A stretch of 64,000 nucleotides of DNA, from positions 22,902,981 through 22,966,980 of the forward strand of contig NC_045147.1 of the NCBI RefSeq assembly GCF_008831285.2, given 5' to 3'. Of this stretch, positions 24,152 through 35,155 are shown piece after piece. The DNA is from Nymphaea colorata (Eukaryota; Streptophyta; Magnoliopsida; Nymphaeales; Nymphaeaceae). Position 1 is the first letter of the stretch. Every line of letters begins with the position of its first letter. A program made the translations under genes and the position numbers. The notes beneath the pieces were generated by a model, which worked only from the letters and a program-made list of their open reading frames with translations, was not told the origin of the DNA and did not search any database.

Positions 24152-26409
24152 ATGTATTACGAGAACTTGTGTGTCGAGAAATTGTTCTCGTTGTGAAATG
24201 CCTTTTGTGTGGAACCATTCTGGATGTGGGTTCAATTTTCCTGCCTGTGGAGCATCTGTATATTTATGTCTTAAGATGGGCATGCTGCTATTAGCGAAAG
24301 TAGTAATTGCATTGAAATTTTTCTCGAGGTTTAGGATGCTCAAATTTGAAACATTCTTTCCTGCTTACCCTTTTATAGTAACAACTCATGCCACAGCCAA
24401 GGGTGAATCTGTGTTGATATACCCCGAACTTTTGGAGTAACTCTCTCAGATTCTGTCGTGTTTGGGAAATTATTGGGATAAAATGTCACCGTCCAGATGT
24501 CGTTTCAAGAATGTCCAGGAAGCTAAATGAGAAGGGAGGAAAAGAACAAGACGGGCTATTAATGGGTGTGCCGCAGTGGGGCTGAATAGGTACTAATTAG
24601 GATTCAAACAGGTTGGATCTGGGACAGCGAAATGCGCTTGGAGTTTAGGTAGGGGTTGGATCCTGTGCAGCTCAAAATGACAAAAAACTTATATAAACTC
24701 AAGTCCCACTCATTTGAAACCCCAATGGCTAACCAAGACAAAGTTTCCCCTTCCGTTATGTCTCCATCTTGTAGGGCCATCACTCCTTCAATCTGCCACC
24801 TGTGGAAAATATGTCTCCAATATTTATGTTCACCCCCAAAATGAGTGATCAAAGGATTGTCTCGTAAAAGAAAAACCAGTTTCACCCTCAAAACTCAGAA
24901 AGTTATCCACGGGAACTTACACCCTTTGCCAGTACATGAAAAAGAAAATGAGAAACGATATTATAAAAAATGTTTGTCTCCATATCTACGGATATTCAGT
25001 TCAAGCTGAGTTGGGTCAGCTCGAATCTCCATAACCACAACTTGACCTCGGCTCAAGCTCGAGCCAAGTTTTCGGAAAAAATACATATATTTTTTTGAAA
25101 AAAATCAATAGGTGGGAAGGGAATTTGAATTTTGAACCTACTCTACTCTTCCATACGCATAAGGAAGGACAGCTGCTTGTTCGATACTACTGTCAATATG
25201 TGTGTGCTAGCTTGTTTGAAGATTCAAGTGGTTTAGAAGGTCTTTTGTCTTATGCAGGCACTAGAAAAGGAGTAAAGGGGATCCTTGATCCAGAACACAA
25301 TGTAGCTTGACGGTCCTACCCACCAAATTTATATGCCACCCAAATTGCCAAATTTATATGTAAGAATATCTTACAGGGAGATGACAATGGACGTTTGATT
25401 TCTGTTCTGGGAACAGCAAGGACAGGACTGTAAGATCATTTGGTGGGCCGGCATATGTATATGAGAAATTTCAGACATTATGACTGTCTTAAAATAAATA
25501 TCCGCTTAACTGATTGCATTTTGAGATATAACGTCATTTTAGATGGTATGGGGTAATTTTAAAATGTATAGATACCAGTACGCAATTACGGACTCTTTGA
25601 TGGGCGGAATTTGTAATTGTCCTCATTATAAAATGGTAGTGGTCATTGGGGTCGTGCAATGGTTGCCTGAAACATTGGTTTCTAGGGTCTTCCTCTTCCC
25701 CATCTGAGAGAGACCTCAAGCGCGCCGCAAAGACCCTGAAAGATCCTACCGTGATCTACCGTCCAGTTTCTTCAGATGGATTCAGGTACGCTTCCGCTTT
25801 AAGTTTAAGGTTTTATTTAATTCAATGATTTAGCATGAGCATGATCTTGTTTTGTTTAGGGCATATACATTTGGTTTTGTGTATGCATGAGGGAAGAAAT
25901 CCCAACAAGAACATGACCAGTCCGAAACTCACATTCGTATCAATTATACGAGCTTCAATACTATACGGCATTCTTATCCAATAAAGAAAAACAAGATCGG
26001 GTAGGTACCAATAAAACAGAAAACCATTCATTATCCAAATTAATGACAGATCGGAACACCCTTTATCCCTATGACACCTGGAGTACATACCTTTTGTTGC
26101 CGTCCTCTTAGGTATAATAAAGAAAGAATGCGGCTGCTCATGACAAGTTTCCGTGTATAAAGTCCTCCACGGCCCAGAACCTCCCTCAAGAGACGCATAA
26201 TATATTGAAAGCAGAAGAATAATCCAGGTGTGTGGCCGAGAAGAGAGGGTGAGTTGGTAGGTCTAATATGGGATCATGTGGGTGCATGTGCACTAAAGCA
26301 CCAAAGACGATCAGTTTATGGACATCAAGGGATTGGTTCATGTATGGTAGGTGTCCCTTAATTGATGCCCCAATGTAATTTATTGAGACTTATTATATCA
26401 CCCTCCCCT

Positions 26410-26420
26410 TATATATAAAT
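26410..26420 (+). promoter_or_regulatory. TATA box of the UPBEAT1-like gene
   Basis: TATATATAAA lies about 80 bp upstream of the first ATG (26499) and 130 bp upstream of the ATG that opens the HLH frame (26548). Transcription would start near 26440-26455. The spacing supports a genuine short-leader transcription unit. Confidence 0.6.
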
Positions 26421-26498
26421 CCCTCATAGACAGGCCATTGTTGTAGTACCGTGTACCATCGTCTCATTCTTTTCCCTTCCCTAAGCTTGAAGAAATAC

Positions 26499-26573
26499 AT
26501 GTTTGATCGGGAGAGAAGCTGCAGAGGTGCAAGTCGTGAGAAGGCTGATGAAGAGGAGGAACGGAGGCCATAG
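26499..26573 (+). promoter_or_regulatory. Upstream ORF overlapping the UPBEAT1-like start codon
   Basis: The first ATG after the TATA box is at 26499 and opens a 24-codon frame (starting MFDRERSCRGA) that ends in TAG at 26571-26573. It overlaps the HLH start codon at 26548 in a different frame. Scanning ribosomes would therefore meet it first, so it should repress the main ORF unless it is leaky or spliced out. Confidence 0.5.
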
Positions 26574-26829
26574 GTGCACTGATATTGGAAGTAGAAGACC
26601 CAAGTGCTTCATGCACAGGAATGTTCGTCTGGCAGCTTCTAGAAGGCAGACGAGGGAGTTGGAACGAAGAGTGAAGGCACTGCAGAGTCTCGTTCCCCAT
26701 GGAGAACATGGAAGCTTGGTTGATCTTTTCAGTGAGACCGTGGATTACGTTCGGGGTTTGCAGATGACCATCGAGCTCATGAAGATTATCTTATTGAGAA
26801 TGGAGAAGGGGAACGACTCACGTGATTGA
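26548..26829 (+). CDS. UPBEAT1-like atypical bHLH (short HLH protein)
   Basis: The frame gives 93 residues from ATG 26548. It stays open upstream only to the TGA at 26488-26490 and has no earlier in-frame ATG, so 26548 is the best start. Residues 1-30 are Arg/Lys-rich, and about 34-84 form an HLH (ASRRQTRELERRVKALQSLVP, then VDLFSETVDYVRGLQMTIELMK). The short length, the N-terminal MKRR block (compare MRRQ in Arabidopsis UPBEAT1) and the HLH spacing resemble UPBEAT1 (bHLH151). In Arabidopsis that nuclear factor controls peroxidase genes and root growth. PRE- or IBH1-type HLH proteins are the alternative. It lies downstream of an AIF-type gene of the same broad atypical clade. It has a TATA box and an overlapping uORF. 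A 131-codon minus-strand ORF over its 3' end is a shadow. Confidence 0.75.
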   Translation: MKRRNGGHRCTDIGSRRPKCFMHRNVRLAASRRQTRELERRVKALQSLVPHGEHGSLVDLFSETVDYVRGLQMTIELMKIILLRMEKGNDSRD

Positions 26830-28951
26830 GTTTGGAGAGTGCATAACCTTTGATTTCATTCTCTATCTTTCCCTCTCTCTCTCTTTTTTTTTTCTCTTCT
26901 TTCAATTGTGATGAAATATTTTGTTCATCTACGCTGTCACAGTGAAATATTGCTTCGTATTCTCTCTTTTTCATATTGTCGATCATTTTTCTCGTAGATA
27001 ACTTAATGGCAGCTATTGCTTTATGGTTTCTTAATCGATTTGTTTCCGTTTCAAACCTTAAGGACGCTTTGTTTTCTTGCTTTTCTTTTTTAGTTAGCAG
27101 GTGAAACTTGGTTCTATACTGGTCGTCGGCTGCATACAGTTTATCAATAAGATGATCAAGATTTTGGTCACAAGATGGCATAACGTGTATGTATTTTCAT
27201 TCTAGGTGGTGATTGCTGGGGATGCAAACAGATCTCGGTTGAATATAAGGCAGTCGGTTACGATGGAAGTCAGATCAGAAATCGAATCTTAATAATAATA
27301 AATATGACAAAATGAACGTATTGGGTACAACCCCACTTGCATTCTAGTTAGCACAATTCAGCTTTTATAACGTGCATCATATTAGTCAGCAAACCATTGA
27401 GAGCTATACCTATACAGACACAAATGATCGTATAAATGTGATCAAGTGTAGTTTTTTATGTGTTTGCACGACATGGCAAAAGCCAGGTCTTCACTCTCTA
27501 AAACTTTTTTTTTTTTTTTTTTGGTTTGGATGACAAAAGAATGGGTTTTTGATATGTTTTTTACAAACCATATGGGACCTTCATTAATATTATTGTTATA
27601 TTATTATTTACAAAGAAGATAAATGAAAACGAGCTGAAAAGCGCCATAGTGATGCTTTATCAGACACTATACGATGAGTTCAGAAACGTAAACCAGAAAA
27701 ATCACAAGTTGCATGAAACATGACGAGCAACTAGGGATATGTCAACGGATCGAATATATCCTTAATCATGTCCATTTTTTCGGATATTCACATATTCAGT
27801 ATATTCGAATCCGAAATCCGATTTGACAATCTGAATTCGATTCGAATCTGATTTTTATATTTATATCCAAATTGGAATCAAAATTTTGAATCAGATTTTG
27901 CCCATTTTTTAAATTTAATAGCATTAGATACATGATATTTGCCTAAAAATGAATCCGATCCCAATCAATATCCAAATCCGATAAGATATTTATGTATATT
28001 CGGATCCAAATCCAATCGGATGCTATTGATGAAATCCAAATCCGATCTAATTTCTCAATCGATATTAATTTTTTTTTCATATTCGATTTTTTTGGATTAG
28101 TTCAATTGGATATTGGATTCAAATTGGATATACTGACTGAACCAACATCCAAATAACACATTTTGATTGAGCATTCAACAAGGTTGATGAACCAGGAAAA
28201 ATGCGACTCGTTAAAATGGTTGGGTTGCGCCGCCCGACGGTTTTAGCTGATGACTTTTATTTTTATGGGTTTTAACTCTGATTAATTTTTTTTGCCAAAA
28301 GTACACTTAGAATTTTATAGAAATTGAGGATATATACAAGGCATATATAAAAACCATCTCAAACATTCAGATAGTGAAAAAAAAGAATCACGTATGTGAA
28401 TTAATTTAATAAGAAAGAAATTAAAAATTAATGTCTTAAAATGCATTAAACTTTATGACATAAACAATCATTAAACTTTATGGAATAAACTACCATGATA
28501 CGTTGAGAAGAACGTCGTAACATATTTACAACAAAAGCTGTTTTAATTTTAACAACAACAATAATAATAAAAATGAAACGAACAGTGTCATGTGCTTCAA
28601 AACATTGTTTTTGGTGGAAAGGAACCCAAAGCAAAAGCAAGTTATTTTTTGTTTTGAAAAAATTCGTTTGAATAAATGACACTCCATCATATTCATATTC
28701 GAATTTAAATAAATACTGCAGGGGATTCTCATATGTTTAGCTGATCCGAGTCCGAATCCTTAATTACCTCTCTAGTTAAGCAAGCTGAGTCGGAGTCAGA
28801 TGCGACACCAAAACCGGGCCGAAAATTGGCTGCCCTAGGTGCGAGTGCGAACGCAGGCGCGTCGTTGAAGGAAAAGGGCGCGTAAATCGAGCGCGTGTAG
28901 GTGAGCGGGGTCGTGGGCTGATCTCCCTCACTGCGGACTGCTGTTCCGGCA
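26830..28951. other. Spacer between the UPBEAT1-like gene and prefoldin 3
   Basis: CT-rich 3' UTR-like sequence follows the stop codon, then AT-rich sequence with a degenerate GGATCCGAAT repeat field at about 27735-28170. No gene is seen. The last 200 bp (28.75-28.95 kb) turn GC-rich and probably hold the promoter and leader of the prefoldin gene. Confidence 0.6.
27735..28170. repeat. Degenerate ATCCGAATC-type repeat field
   Basis: Words such as CGAATCCGAAATCCG, AATCCGAT and GGATATTCG recur in both orientations with heavy divergence. This style is common at the ends and in the bodies of non-autonomous plant DNA transposons. A similar, weaker field lies at about 7590-8060. Confidence 0.5.
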
Positions 28952-31900
28952 ATGGCGTCCTCCTCATTGTCGTCATCGCCGTCGGAGAGGAGGGGAATCC
29001 CTGCTGCCGCGTTTATAGAGGATGTTCAGTCCCACCTGTTGCAGTCGGGGCTCGACGCAAACTCTTGCCTTGGCTTACTTCAAGAGAGGTCACTGCCCTC
29101 TGTCTCTCTCTTCTCTCTCTAGTTTGTGGACTTTGGTATTCCGGTCTTGATTTCTCTGTTTCGATTTGGGGTTCGTGCTTCTAGTCGTTTGCTGAATTTT
29201 GCCGAGAGTTGAACAAGCAATATTGACTTGTTTTTGCATATTCGTTGTTCACTTAAATTTGGGTTTAGGGATTTGGTTCGTTTCCAATTACAATGAAGAT
29301 AGTATGGCACGTTTTCTTGGTTTGTCTACATTTTGATGTGTGAGATTTATTGCTTTGTGGTTTTTGCTTCTCCTTTTCTAGTGGATAGACATTGACTTCT
29401 TTCGGTCGGAGCTATGGGGATGCTGGTTTTAGTGACTTTTTGCTGTTACGGGAAATATGTACGCCATGGCGTTTTTTTTTTCCTTAAAATCTTTTGACTT
29501 CCAGGTTTTCGTGGTTCAAGGTTAGATATATCACCTACAAACTGTGATGCTTGTTCGGAGCAGAATATTTGATCGGTGCTATAAATTTGATATTCTTGCC
29601 TGTATTGTCGGGCATAGAGTGTAGTTTCTTTGTAATGATCTGCAAAAAGGAGAGGATGGTTGGAAGAGCATGCTTTAAAGAGGTTAAGAGTATCCCTGAA
29701 TTACTCGCAAGAAGGGGAAACACTTGGTGCTCTATTTGCGGGGAGTTCGTAGGATTTAACTCCTTTACTTTAGATATGTCTCCTGTAATAGAACATAAGT
29801 TTGGTGGTCTTTTCCTAGAAGATGATAGCTGATGATTGATAACTTATCGTCTTACCTGCAAGTTCTGAAGCTGAATGATTGATGTCCTACATTCGACCAA
29901 TTTCACATAGGGTTGCTAGGTTTTAGTCCACACATTTATTGGCCTTGTTTTATGGTCAAAGTCTTTTAGCTGTTACATCGTATGTTTTTATATTTTTTAA
30001 GCTATGATTTGCAATTAATATTTGTAAATGCTATTATTGCTTCGGATAGTAGAAGAACAATGATATATAGAGATGACGTTTGGCAGATAGTATTTATGGT
30101 ATATTTCTTCTTTTGAACATGTCATGGTTGGTCCCACTGATTTACATTTGGATCCTACAACATGGCAATAGGCAAGGTTTAATTTTGACCAATGGCCAAA
30201 AGAAATTAGTTGAGCTAATTTTTTTAAGGTGGCTTAATTCTTCTACATAGCTTCCATATTATTTGTCCTGACTTTGTACTGCACATTATAGACTTCAGCA
30301 GTACAAGTTAGTAGAAATGAAGCTTCTTGCACAGCAGAGGGATCTTCAGGTGCACATTTCTTTTTCCTTTAAGAGTGTATTGGGCAATTTTTTTAGTTTT
30401 TCTTTCTGACTATCTCTATCATTATAGTGTATTTCACTTTCTATGCTATAAATATAATTATATTGGTACTTTGAACTTATTAGAAAATTGATGATATAAG
30501 CTCATGTATGTTTTATATCCCTGATTTTTCCTATGACTGCATGTTTGTATCTTAACTAAGGCAAGGAACAAGTGTTGCTGGTGCATCCTGATTTTTCTTT
30601 TTCTGAACTTTTTCAGGCAAAAATTCCTGACATTAAGAAGTGTCTAGATATTGTGAGTACATTGCAAGAAAAGCGGACATCTGGTGAGGTCTGTTGTGCT
30701 TAACTTCATAATTGCTATTAATTGATAATTAGTTTTAAGATCATGAATGATCCTGATGCTTTACTCATTCTAGATGATCACCATGTAAAAATCATTTCGT
30801 TACATCCCTTTTTTTCATCACAAATTTTTAGCTAACACTATCTTTATCTCCTTCAGATCAATTCCCATAACTTATATTGGTACTGGTTGACATTCCAAGC
30901 ATCCAACCACGTATATATTTCTTCTTGTAAGTTTATTTATAATGAAGATCTGACTATGGATAGTGTGTAGAAGGATATTGGTGTTTAATGTGGCAGCTTT
31001 CTAAGATAACCTATTTGGCAAAATTAGGATGTTTGTGCCATCTCAATTCTAGGAATTACTTGAGAATGGTTTAACATCTAAAATTTTCAGATATTCAAAT
31101 GACCATATACCTCCATGTGTTTTGATCTGTTGCCATGGTCTTGAGTTAAAATCAGGGTATATTGCTGGTTGAGATTTGTTAGACCGGACACTTGGCTAAC
31201 TTTGGGGCAGGTGGGTGTAGTTGGTTTGACAGCCACATTCTACACGTGGTTTTAGGGTAAAAAAAGTGAGGACCTATGCGCCACTCTCTCTCTCTCTTGC
31301 AGTCTTAGTGGTGCCTACCATATTAGGAATGCTACTGCTGAAGTAGAACATGTGACTCATCATTCAACCAATATGGCAGAACTGCATGAACTTATGCTTG
31401 CAGCCCCTGACATTATATCTCGTCATTTGTCATAGTGTTGTGCCTGTGTTATGGATGACTTGGGTAGCATCTAAAGGTCACACTCATCTCTGGAGTGGAA
31501 GGTCATCGATGAGACTCAAGAATCATGGGTTGAAACTTCAAAGTTCAAATTGGTTGATGATGGATCATGCCTGAGTTCTTTAGAAAAGTTTAGATGGTTA
31601 AGAAGTCCATTTATTGGTTGAGGACATTGTAATTGAGTAGCAAACACCATCTCGACGTTCTTCCATACTTTATATATGCATATAGAGCTTATATGGGTAC
31701 GGGATTCATCAAAGAATGAAAAGTCGCTTGGCATGGAAGGTACTTTATTTATGTTGCATTCTTGGCAAGAAGATAATATCAGGAATGATCTTCTTCCAAC
31801 TATCAGTCTGATGAGTGATGCCCAGGCATATGGGAAGGTGAAGGACAAAAATTGTTGGGTTGGAGCTGTGCATTCTGTGCTTGAACCAAGTTTTTTCTAA

Positions 31901-34900
31901 AATTTTGGATTTGAAGAGATGAAGGAAATCAGGAATTGTATTCATTTGCCATATGCCGAGATATCTGATTTGGAGGTTTCATATCTTTTTCCTGGTAGCA
32001 AGAAATCTCATACGAGAGAAAGACTCATCCAAAACCATAATGGCCTTTATAGTTCATTTTGAATTCAAGGTACTCAGATAAATGTAATGATTGCATTTCT
32101 TGATGGAAACTTTGATCAAAGGACTTATGCAGTGCAACAAAAAGACTTTGTTTTAGGAGATGCAAATAAAATGGTTTGCAAATTGAAGAAATTCATATAT
32201 GGACTTAAACAAGCTTCATGTCAATTGTATAATAAATTTCATCAAATTATTGTTTCCTTTGGCTTGGAGATGAATTTGGCTATATTCGTACACTGTAAAT
32301 TTTCTGGAGTTAAATGTATATTCTTGCTTTTGTATGTCGATGAAATACTTACTGCTAGTAATAATAAAGACTTATTGCAGCAAGGGGGTCTACGGGCCAA
32401 CCAACACCTTTCCTCCATCTGTATGGATGGGGGCAATTTGCTGGCTCTCTCTCTCTCTCTCTCTGTGAATGGCCAGCAGCAATCTGCCGGCCTCTTTCTC
32501 TAGTCTCTACTATCAGAAGGCAAGACCCAATTGCAAAGTGAAATCAATTATAAGCAGAAACAAGGGGCTGTGATACCAATGTCATTAAAAAAATCTTTGT
32601 ATAGGAAATCTCATGCAAATCGTCAATATATTTGATTAGAGAAAACCTACTGAAATCCATTGCAAGAATGATAAATAAGAAGCCATTGATCTTCCAAGGG
32701 TTGATATAATATCCAACTAAGATCACTTTAAAGGGGTAATTCATTAAATAGCTTGAAAAAGATGATTGTGGAAATATGTAGGCCAGCCAAATAGATTTCC
32801 AATATTTCCTTAAAAAATTATTAGGACAGATGCAAGAGAGAATTGCGTCTATTTTGGGATCCCGTTTTGAGCTGTGCTTCTCCTAGGCTCTGTTACTAGG
32901 AGACCAGACGAGTAAAAAAGTTTAGCTTCCCAACAAATTTTTATAGGTGACCTTGCCAAAAGTTAGATGAGTTCTGGTCTATGAATGGAGACAATGAATA
33001 AAGCAATATATGATATGAGCTCCTCAAAATTACAGCGTCCTGAATGCACTTGGGTGAAGAACAGATTGAGCTTTTCCGGCCAACTTTTCCACTTGGTAGC
33101 ACCACCTTTTGGGTCATGGATTGCCCCTGTTTCATCCTTTTGTTAATCTTGCATTATATTATGCCTATGGATGTTGCTTATATTTTGAGAATATTGACAT
33201 TATCATCCTGTAGAAGTAGTTATATGTTAGTGATATTTTTTAAGAACATCACAAAGACATATTACATCATGATAATGTCCAATATTATTAAAAATTCTTA
33301 AAATTTTCAAAAAGTGTTATTTTATATATTTAACTTTTTTTGTTTCTTTTTTATTTAAGAGGTTTTATATATGTTTTTGACTTCATCTTTGTACTTGCAA
33401 GAGAAAAATACTAATTTATTGATTATAGATTTTCCATCCTTTATAATATTTTTGAATTTCTAATACTGACAATATTTCCCATGGGAAAGCACAATCTGAA
33501 ATTCCTTCTGAGTGTAATGTTTGTTGGATGAAGAAGCTTTCCAGTGGGTGAAACCTTAACTATACAGACTTCTGTACATAAAAATTTGGTAAAAATTTGC
33601 CCTTCTTGGAGAGAAAATTTTTCCACTTTTTAGGGCAACAACCAGCAAACTGGAAAACTTGTTTTGAATTCAAAATTCTTGCTTTGTTGTTATTGCTTTT
33701 GTGGAAATCTGTCCGACCAACATTTCTACAGAACTTTTACAAAAGGCCAAACTTTTTCCTTTAACCTTAGCTGCTGAATGAGCTGCTTGTAAAGAAGTTG
33801 ATGATCACTGTTGCTAGCTTTGATGGTTTGTTTTTCCTTTTAGTTGATTTCTTATGCGAGGAATCCTCCACATGACAGTGTGACTTAGTTGAACCTCTGC
33901 CAGGTAGAAGCCAAGGCTGGATATACATTTCAATATCCTGGCAACTGGCATTTATATAGAAGCTTGTAGCTAGGATGTTACTTGCATAAAGCTTTCAAAT
34001 GTGAATATCCATTTAGGTGTACAACTGGGTCTTTATGTTTCAAATTTCAATTATTCAAGCTTTATGTTTTATCCCACTATACTTCCTGCATATATCGTCC
34101 ATATTGATATGGTTCCTCTCGAATTATTAATGCCAATCATCTGGAGAGTTTTTTTTTTTTTTTTGGTCGCAATGTAGAATTACTGTGAGGTGCATCTGAC
34201 GTGATAAAATTTCTGTATTGGCATTTTAAGACAAAATTTTAGTAGGTGTTGCTCTTCTTAATTAGTACTTCAAAGTTTCAAACTGAAAGACGAGTTTGGT
34301 TTTTTCCGTTAAGGCTGTACTCATAAGTTGGATATGAGATGTAAATGGGGATGGGATATAGTCTGAAGCAGAGATGTAAGTCTGCCAGCACTCCTGTCTG
34401 CCCTCCAATCTCCCAATTCCATCTTCCTATTCTGGATTCACAATCATGTGGGGTTTTGGGGTTCCCCATCTTTACCGTTGGCTGGTCCCCTGAATTCTCT
34501 GGTCCCCAGAGTGGATTGTCTATCATAAGCTTATTTATGGACTTGTAATGCAGGCACTAATTTCTGATTTTGAAGTCTCTGAGGGCATATATGCAAAAGC
34601 GCGGATTGAGGAGACCAACTCCATATGCCTGTGGTTAGGAGCAAATGTCATGCTAGAGTATTCCTGTGAAGAGGTGAGTTTCTAGTGCGTCTGTTCCTTT
34701 GCAGCTTTTGTAGCTTTCATCTGTATCTGGAAATGACAGGAGAAATTGTTGACTCCATGATTTTAAGCAGGCCGATGCACTTTTGAAGAAGAATCTGGAA
34801 AATGCCAAAGCCAGTTTAGAGGTGCTTGCTGATGATCTGCAATTTTTAAGGGATCAAGTGACTATAACACAGGTAAAGTAAATCTTGTTTACTTTCATGG

Positions 34901-35155
34901 ATTGATCAACTGTTCTTCACTTCCTTTAAGGGGCATTTGATGCCCACAGAAAAAAAAAAATCCATGAATATTTATTCCAGGGAAAAAATTCCTAGACTAG
35001 GATAGAAGAAAATTTTTCTTCCACCATTCAAAATTTTATGGATAGGTTTTTCCTTCACATCCTCACCTGTGTCCTTGCACCAGGTCACAATTGCCCGAGT
35101 GTACAATTGGGATGTTCATCAACGGAGGATGAAGCAAGCTGCTAAAGCTACCTAA
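28952..35155 (+). CDS. PFD3: Prefoldin subunit 3 (VBP1-like), six exons
   Basis: Prefoldin is a cytosolic hexameric chaperone that passes unfolded actin and tubulin to the CCT chaperonin; subunit 3 is one of its two alpha-type subunits. Six in-phase exons (28952-29088, 30292-30349, 30617-30688, 34554-34673, 34771-34872, 35084-35155) encode 186 residues. Recognisable segments include [41 protein letters not shown] then LQEKR, and [19 protein letters not shown]. The C-terminal helix runs from [12 protein letters not shown] to [11 protein letters not shown]- and C-terminal coiled-coil helices flank the beta-hairpin region, and length is close to the plant norm (about 195). All junctions are GT-AG. 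Intron 3 (30689-34553, 3.9 kb) is much longer than the others and contains retroelement debris. A GC-rich leader precedes the ATG. Confidence 0.95.
32075..32390 (+). mobile_element. Ty1/copia reverse-transcriptase fragment (degraded) in PFD3 intron 3
   Basis: An open frame of about 100 codons on the plus strand matches the copia reverse-transcriptase core. It shows AFLDGNF near the start, [15 protein letters not shown] in the middle and LLYVDE at the catalytic site, where active elements have YVDD. The frame ends abruptly near 32386, where unrelated sequence begins, and no integrase or RNase H is recognisable around it. It is a dead fragment sharing the orientation of the host gene. Confidence 0.8.
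32580..32935 (-). mobile_element. Putative LTR with tRNA-Met-type primer-binding site
   Basis: Read on the minus strand, a 356-bp segment starts TGTTGGGAAGC and ends AATGACA (TG...CA). One base further on comes TGGTATCACAGC, one mismatch from the usual plant initiator-Met primer-binding site TGGTATCAGAGC. This suits a 5' LTR of an element pointing left, opposite to the copia fragment beside it. I did not find the partner LTR, so it may be one end of a truncated element. Confidence 0.5.

Larger units (their letters stand above)
13109..26409. other. Gene-poor, repeat-rich spacer between the two HLH genes
   Basis: About 13.3 kb without a convincing gene. It holds microsatellites, a GC-rich promoter-like island at about 15.8-16.4 kb, short retroposon-like fragments (near 16.8, 18.97, 19.76 and 20.24 kb) and an interrupted minus-strand ORF at 21.19-21.69 kb. 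It also holds a 71-bp tandem array near 23.8-24.05 kb and an exon-like ORF ending at a splice donor near 25788. The rest is AT-rich sequence in which I see nothing. Confidence 0.6.

Noticed and set aside
29551-29832. 93-codon ORF inside prefoldin intron 1
   Set aside because: It lies between well-supported prefoldin exons, has no motif and no splice support; chance frame in intron.
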